64,000 bases of DNA, taken from positions 140,141 to 204,140 of the forward strand of contig UBWZ01000001.1 of assembly GCA_900469345.1 (NCBI GenBank). The letters are read 5' to 3'. The position numbers and the translations under genes are program-made. Shown here in pieces: positions 59,942 to 64,000 of this stretch. This stretch comes from Hyphomicrobiales bacterium. GTDB taxonomy: Bacteria; Pseudomonadota; Alphaproteobacteria; Rhizobiales; Rhizobiaceae. The notes beneath the pieces are model-generated. The model was not told the DNA's origin and searched no databases. It saw only the letters and a program-made list of their open reading frames with translations. How positions within the stretch are numbered: position 1 is the stretch's first letter; each line of letters opens with the position of its first letter.

Positions 59942-60079
59942 GTCTAACGGCTACCACAGGCCAGTTGGTTGACCAACACCGTAGTCCGCTAGGGCCTAAA
60001 GCAGACCCCGCTCCATGAACCAAGGGAGGTGGGAGCGCAGAAATCCGGCTTCGCGCCAAATGCGGTCATTGCAAACGTC
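59942..60079. repeat. Gap with two copies of the dispersed degenerate palindrome
   Basis: GTCCGCT...AAAGCAGAC lies at 59984-60006 and TCCGGCT...AAATGCGGTC at 60044-60067. No gene is supported here. Confidence 0.4.
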
Positions 60080-60634
60080 TCAGCGTTTCACGATGCCATT
60101 CACGAAGATGCTCACCAGACGCGCGATGTGTTGTTCCGGAGGGCTATCTTTCTCCATTGAGAGCGAGACTGCGGTCGCGATACATACCAGGTCGTTGAAG
60201 CTGACGTCAGGTGCGACAGCTCCCGCCTGCTGCGCAGTCTGCAAAAGTCGAGCGCCTGTATCGCTGGTCGCGAGGCATCCGGGCGTATCAATCTGCAGGA
60301 CTGTCCCAAGCGATGCCGCAAAACCACGGTAGATGTTCGTATATTGCACGAGCTCTTCGAGATAGGCGCGCAGGGCGCTCAATGGGTCAAGATCAGCTTC
60401 CCTGGCACGGCTGGTCTCGGCAAGCGTCAGGAATCTGGCGCTGTATGTCGCGGCCAGAAGTTCTTCGCGCGTCGGAAACCTTCGGTAGAGCGTGCCGATT
60501 CCGACCCCGGCACGTTTTGCGACCTCGTCCAGCGATACGCCTGCGCCTTTCTCGAGGAAGACCTCCTCGGCTGCCGCAAGAATTCGCTCCTTGTTGAGCT
60601 GCGCGTCGGCGCGCAGTGGGATTCCGTCGACCAA
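60080..60634 (-). CDS. TetR-family transcriptional repressor
   Basis: Protein of 184 aa. The TetR helix-turn-helix NKERILAAAEEVFLEKGAGVSLDEVAKRAGVGIGTLYRRFPTREELLAA lies at about residues 12-58, followed by a helical ligand domain. No ATG fits: TTG at 60634, 8 nt after GAGG, is the best start, and the frame upstream of it would run through the operator. It is divergent from an SDR with a clear operator array between them. Confidence 0.85.
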   Translation of the reverse strand: MVDGIPLRADAQLNKERILAAAEEVFLEKGAGVSLDEVAKRAGVGIGTLYRRFPTREELLAATYSARFLTLAETSRAREADLDPLSALRAYLEELVQYTNIYRGFAASLGTVLQIDTPGCLATSDTGARLLQTAQQAGAVAPDVSFNDLVCIATAVSLSMEKDSPPEQHIARLVSIFVNGIVKR

Positions 60635-60659
60635 AAAGTCTGCCTCGCCGTGACTTGTT

Positions 60660-60704
60660 AAGTGGAGGATTCCTCCATATAGTAAGTGGAGAAGCACTCC
60701 ACTT
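60660..60704. promoter_or_regulatory. TetR-type operator array
   Basis: A perfect palindrome TGGAGGATTCCTCCA (60663-60677) and a perfect inverted repeat AAGTGGAG-AAGCA-CTCCACTT (60684-60704) share the half-site AAGTGGAG, at 60660 and 60684, 24 bp apart. Both lie between the divergent TetR and SDR starts, only 22-60 bp before the SDR start. Confidence 0.7.
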
Positions 60705-60725
60705 GAAGAACAGCGAGCATACGAT

Positions 60726-61469
60726 ATGACGAAGCGATTTGAAAACAAGGTCGTGGTAATCACGGGCGGAACGGACGGTATCGGCTTGACCACAGCCCAC
60801 TCGTTCGCCGCAGAGGGTGCCCACGTGTACATCACGGGACGTCGGCAGGAGCGCTTGGACGAAGCGCTCGAGAAAATCGGCAATGGTGCTATCGGTGTTC
60901 GGGGCGATGTCAGCGATCTTGCCGATCTCGACCGGCTATACGCACAGGTAAAGCAGGATCACGGTCGGGTGGATGTGGTGTTCGCCAACGCTGGCATATC
61001 CGAGTCGGCTCCAATCGGCAGCATCGAAGAGGACCATTTCGACCGCGTCTTCGACATCAACGTCAGGGGCACCGTCTTTACCGTGCAGAAGGCGCTTCCC
61101 CTCATGTCTGCGGGCGGCGCTGTCGTGCTGGCCGGATCGGGGGCGGGCAGCAAGGGCTTTGCCAGCCTTTCCATCTATAGCGCGACAAAGGCAGCGATCC
61201 GGTCCTTCGCGCGAACCTGGACGACCGATCTGAAAAGCCAGGGCATCCGTGTGAACGTCGTTTCTCCCGGCATGGTCATAACGCCGGCAATGCAGACCTA
61301 TCTGCAGAACAACACCGGCGCTGAGGAATGGATGAAGCAGACTATTCCGTTCGGCAGGCTCGCCCAGACCGAGGAGATCGCCAAGGCAGTGCTGTTTCTG
61401 GCATCGGCCGAAAGCAGCTTCGTCGGGGGCGAGGAACTCTTTGTCGACGGCGGCTTTGTGGCGGTCTGA
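60726..61469 (+). CDS. Short-chain dehydrogenase/reductase, TetR-controlled
   Basis: Protein of 247 aa. The cofactor motif TGGTDGIGL, NAG, the catalytic Ser in LAGSGAGSKG and Tyr-x3-Lys (YSATKAA) are present. VSPGMVITPAM and FVGGEELFVDGGF close the fold. The TetR repressor and its operators suggest induction by a small aromatic or aldehyde, as in similar rhizobial and Acinetobacter pairs; the substrate is not known. Confidence 0.92.
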   Translation: MTKRFENKVVVITGGTDGIGLTTAHSFAAEGAHVYITGRRQERLDEALEKIGNGAIGVRGDVSDLADLDRLYAQVKQDHGRVDVVFANAGISESAPIGSIEEDHFDRVFDINVRGTVFTVQKALPLMSAGGAVVLAGSGAGSKGFASLSIYSATKAAIRSFARTWTTDLKSQGIRVNVVSPGMVITPAMQTYLQNNTGAEEWMKQTIPFGRLAQTEEIAKAVLFLASAESSFVGGEELFVDGGFVAV

Positions 61470-61508
61470 AAGACCGCGGCTCCCCACGCCCCGCATCCCG
61501 TCAGGCTC

Positions 61509-62441
61509 TCACCACCCCACCACGTCCTCGCGGAACCGGCCCACCTCCTCGATCAGCCAGGCGCGGAAAGCGGCGACCGGGCGCAGCTGCACCTTGCTGA
61601 GCGGCGCCACGGCATAATAGGCGCTCGGGCTGCGCACCGCATGCGGAAACGCCTCGACAAGCTGGCCGCCCGCCAGTTCCGCGTCGATCAGGAACAGCGG
61701 CATCAGCGCCACGCCGAGCCCGGCAATGGCCGCCTGAGCGACGCTGCCGAACTGCTCGAAACGCATGCCTTGGTTGGGCGTCTCGGCAAGGCCGAGGCTT
61801 GCGAACCAGTGCCCCCAGGCGCCGGGCCGCGACGCCATGTGCAACAGCGGCAGCCGCAGCAGGTCGCCCGGCTCGCGGATCGGATGAGTGCCCAGAAACT
61901 CCGGCGAACACACCGGCGCCACCCTTTCCTCCATCAGGAAGGTGCATTCGGCGCCTGGCCAGTCCGGCCCCGTCTCGCCCATCGGCCCCACGTGGATCGC
62001 CATGTCGACATCGTCGCGGTCGAAGTCGAACATGCCGATCCGGGTCACGAAACTGAGCGTGATTTCCGGATGGCGAGAGACGAAACCGGGGATGCGCGGC
62101 ATCAGCCAGCGGGTCCCGAAGGTCGGCAGGATGGCGAGCGTCAGCTGGTCGCTATGCCGTTTGGTCATGGCGGCAAGCGAGGCGGAGCGGATCTGCGCCA
62201 GTGCGTGGGCAACCGCCTTGGCGTAGTCCGCACCGGCCGCAGTCAGCTTCACACCGCGACTGGTCCGGTCGAACAGGGCAACACCCAGCTGCTCCTCGAG
62301 CCCCGAAACCTGCCGGCTGATCGCCCCTTGCGTCAGCGACAGCTCCTCGGCCGCGGACGAAAAGCTGCCGAGCCGCGCCACGGAATCGAAGGCCGCAAGC
62401 GCCGAGGTGGAGGGAAGCAGTTTTCGCGACAATCCGGTCAT
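61509..62441 (-). CDS. LysR-family regulator (GcvA-like), likely controlling glutaryl-CoA dehydrogenase
   Basis: Protein of 310 aa. The winged helix (about residues 12-70: LAAFDSVARLGSFSSAAEELSLTQGAISRQVSGLEEQLGVALFDR) and effector domain (about 95-300) are complete. LysR genes next to gcdH are known as gcdR in other bacteria. It is divergent from gcdH with a 99-bp gap, so direct control is likely. The effector would be glutarate or a related compound. Confidence 0.88.
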   Translation of the reverse strand: MTGLSRKLLPSTSALAAFDSVARLGSFSSAAEELSLTQGAISRQVSGLEEQLGVALFDRTSRGVKLTAAGADYAKAVAHALAQIRSASLAAMTKRHSDQLTLAILPTFGTRWLMPRIPGFVSRHPEITLSFVTRIGMFDFDRDDVDMAIHVGPMGETGPDWPGAECTFLMEERVAPVCSPEFLGTHPIREPGDLLRLPLLHMASRPGAWGHWFASLGLAETPNQGMRFEQFGSVAQAAIAGLGVALMPLFLIDAELAGGQLVEAFPHAVRSPSAYYAVAPLSKVQLRPVAAFRAWLIEEVGRFREDVVGW

Positions 62442-62540
62442 GCCCTATGACTATCGCTCATGCCGGTTTGAGTAAACATGCCTTGCGCCGGGGCGCCTGA
62501 CGCGGATAATCCGCTGAGAAAAAAATTCGGAGGCACGCCG

Positions 62541-63716
62541 GTGGCTTTTTCCTGGAACGACCCTTTCCTGCTCGAAGATCAGCTCAGCGACGAAGAGCGG
62601 ATGATCCGCGATGCGGCGTCCGCCTTTGCCAAGGCCGAACTCGCCCCGCGCGTGCAGGAGGCCTATCTCGACGAAACGACCGACAAGCAGCTGTTCAGGC
62701 TGATGGGGCAGACCGGCCTGCTCGGCGTCACCCTGCCAGAGGAATACGGCGCCGCCAACGCCTCCTATGTCGCCTATGGCCTGGTCGCCCGCGAGATCGA
62801 GCGCATCGATTCTGGCTACCGCTCGATGATGAGCGTCCAGTCCTCGCTGGTCATCTACCCGATCTTCACCTACGGCTCCGACGAACAGAAGAAGAAGTAC
62901 CTGCCCGGCCTCGTCTCGGGCGAGCTGATCGGCTGCTTCGGCCTGACCGAGCCCGATGCCGGCTCCGATCCGGGCGGCATGAAGACCCGCGCCGAAAAGA
63001 CCGCCACGGGCTACCGCCTCCGCGGCGCAAAGACCTGGATCTCCAACGCGCCGATCGCCGATGTCTTCGTCGTCTGGGCAAAGTCGGAAGCCCATAACAA
63101 CGAGATCCGCGGCTTCGTGCTGGAAAAGGGCATGCAGGGCCTCTCCGCCCCGAAGATCGGCGGCAAGCTGTCGCTGCGCGCCTCGATCACCGGCGAGATT
63201 GTCATGGACGGCGTCGAGGTCAGCGAAGACGCGATCCTGCCCAACGTTTCGGGCCTCAAGGGTCCGTTCGGCTGCCTCAACCGCGCCCGCTACGGCATTT
63301 CCTGGGGCGTCATGGGTGCGGCCGAAGACTGCTGGTTCCGCGCCCGCCAGTACGGGCTGGACCGCAAGCAGTTCGGCAAGCCGCTTGCCGGCATGCAGCT
63401 CTACCAGAAGAAGCTCGCCGACATGCAGACCGAGATCGCACTGGGCCTGCAGGCGAGCTTGCGCGTCGGCCAGCTGATGGACGACAAGAAGATGGCGCCG
63501 GAAATGATCTCGATCGTCAAGCGCAACAATTGCGGCAAGGCGCTGGATATCGCCCGGGCTGCGCGTGACATGCATGGCGGCAACGGCATCCAGATCGAAT
63601 ACCATGTCATGCGCCATGCCCAGAATCTGGAAACCGTCAACACCTACGAGGGCACGCACGACGTCCACGCGCTGATCCTCGGCCGCGCCCAGACGGGCAT
63701 CCAGGCGTTTTTCTAG
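62541..63716 (+). CDS. gcdH: Glutaryl-CoA dehydrogenase
   Basis: Protein of 391 aa from a GTG at 62541, 7 nt after GGAGG, starting (M)[20 protein letters not shown]. It is an acyl-CoA dehydrogenase of about the expected length. [18 protein letters not shown] and [29 protein letters not shown] bind FAD, and the catalytic glutamate is in [15 protein letters not shown] (about residue 370). It converts glutaryl-CoA to crotonyl-CoA in lysine, tryptophan and glutarate breakdown. Twenty-one upstream codons in the frame lack conservation. Confidence 0.95.
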   Translation: MAFSWNDPFLLEDQLSDEERMIRDAASAFAKAELAPRVQEAYLDETTDKQLFRLMGQTGLLGVTLPEEYGAANASYVAYGLVAREIERIDSGYRSMMSVQSSLVIYPIFTYGSDEQKKKYLPGLVSGELIGCFGLTEPDAGSDPGGMKTRAEKTATGYRLRGAKTWISNAPIADVFVVWAKSEAHNNEIRGFVLEKGMQGLSAPKIGGKLSLRASITGEIVMDGVEVSEDAILPNVSGLKGPFGCLNRARYGISWGVMGAAEDCWFRARQYGLDRKQFGKPLAGMQLYQKKLADMQTEIALGLQASLRVGQLMDDKKMAPEMISIVKRNNCGKALDIARAARDMHGGNGIQIEYHVMRHAQNLETVNTYEGTHDVHALILGRAQTGIQAFF

Positions 63717-63750
63717 AGGCTTCCGGCCCGTTTCCGCTTTTCTACCAGAC

Positions 63751-63781
63751 GCCCGGCCCACTTTCGCGGGCCGGGCTTTTT
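63751..63781 (+). terminator. Intrinsic terminator of gcdH
   Basis: GCCCGGCCC (63751-63759) pairs perfectly with GGGCCGGGC (63768-63776), followed by TTTTT. It lies 34 bp after the stop codon. Confidence 0.9.
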
Positions 63782-63810
63782 GTGAGAAGGACGAAGCGAG
63801 TAGAACTCGC

Positions 63811-63961
63811 CTCCTCTGCCCTCCGCGACTGGAAATCATCCCCCTGTGCCCTCCGTGGCTGGAACGCACCCTCTTCTGCCCCCTGCGGCTGGAACGCTCC
63901 CCTCTGCCTCCTTGGCTGGAACGCCCCCCCCCCCCCCCCCGCCGCTCAACGCCCCCCCCCC
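63811..63961. repeat. 30-bp tandem repeat with poly-C runs
   Basis: Three consecutive 30-bp units start at 63811, 63841 and 63871, and a fourth, partial unit at 63901. They share the core CTG-C-CTCCG-GGCTGGAACGC. The fourth unit dissolves into 17 C (63924-63940), and 10 C follow at 63952-63961. No coding frame fits. The homopolymers may reflect sequencing or assembly error. Confidence 0.7.
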
Positions 63962-64000
63962 TGCGCGGAACGCGAGGGCGGGTCGTCCTGGTTCCTGCCC

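Noticed and set aside
63811..63961. CRISPR array
   Set aside because: Units are directly adjacent without unique spacers and are imperfect, so this is a simple tandem repeat.

Overview
The window is chromosomal-type DNA of high GC content from an alphaproteobacterium of the order Hyphomicrobiales (Rhizobiales), most likely in the Rhizobium/Agrobacterium/Shinella/Ensifer group. The markers are a PhyR-NepR-EcfG general stress locus, a smoEFGK-mtlK polyol operon, many solute-binding ABC importers, DUF2244, DUF883 and EI24 genes, and SorC-type regulators. No rRNA, tRNA, CRISPR array, transposase or complete insertion sequence was seen. The assignment comes from gene content and protein recognition only.

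Layout. 1-3 kb: a truncated double-PAS sensor (probable chemotaxis receptor), transaldolase, and a divergent SorC regulator with two palindromes between them. 3-8.2 kb: accessory genes (EamA exporter, small RTX protein, membrane protein, SoxR with a clear SoxR box facing an MFS exporter, tiny membrane protein). 8.2-12.5 kb: DNA repair and housekeeping (Ada-type alkyltransferase, DUF2244, endonuclease III, CysZ/EI24-like protein, FAD oxidoreductase). 12.5-13.3 kb: a secreted glycine-rich protein with 14-residue repeats. 13.5-22.7 kb: a polyol catabolic operon (SorC regulator, SmoEFGK importer, mannitol dehydrogenase, HAD phosphatase, FGGY kinase). 22.7-23.5 kb: a Fic toxin with its small antitoxin. 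23.6-30.7 kb: a peptide importer (binding protein and two permeases on +, fused double ATPase and M20 amidohydrolase on -).

30.7-36.2 kb is the general stress response (GSR) region: an HWE/HisKA_2 kinase, PhyR, NepR, EcfG, a lone receiver protein, a Crp/Fnr regulator and a DUF883-holin pair. Reading the non-coding DNA for the EcfG promoter (GGAAC-N16/17-CGTT) gives four exact matches and one near match. They lie before phyR, before nepR-ecfG (CATT variant), before the kinase leader, before the DUF883 gene, and in the gap downstream of the peptide-importer operon. The last one drives no protein gene. It precedes about 110 bp with two hairpins carrying C-rich loops and a strong terminal hairpin whose loop contains CTCCTCC. 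This is a good candidate for an EcfG-dependent small RNA of the GsrN type and is the most interesting object in the window.

36.2-47.6 kb: a ten-gene minus-strand block with two binding-protein/permease sets that appear to share one DppD/DppF ATPase pair, bracketed by an amidase and a membrane dipeptidase. 47.7-56.1 kb: a LacI-controlled purine salvage operon in which a PotABCD-type importer is joined to nucleoside hydrolase, adenine deaminase and a phosphoribosyltransferase. 56.1-62.4 kb: small regulators and short-chain dehydrogenases, with an island of orphan genes including a probable Imm52 immunity protein. 62.5-63.7 kb: glutaryl-CoA dehydrogenase beside a LysR regulator. The window ends in a 30-bp tandem repeat and two poly-C runs that may be partly a sequencing or assembly artefact.
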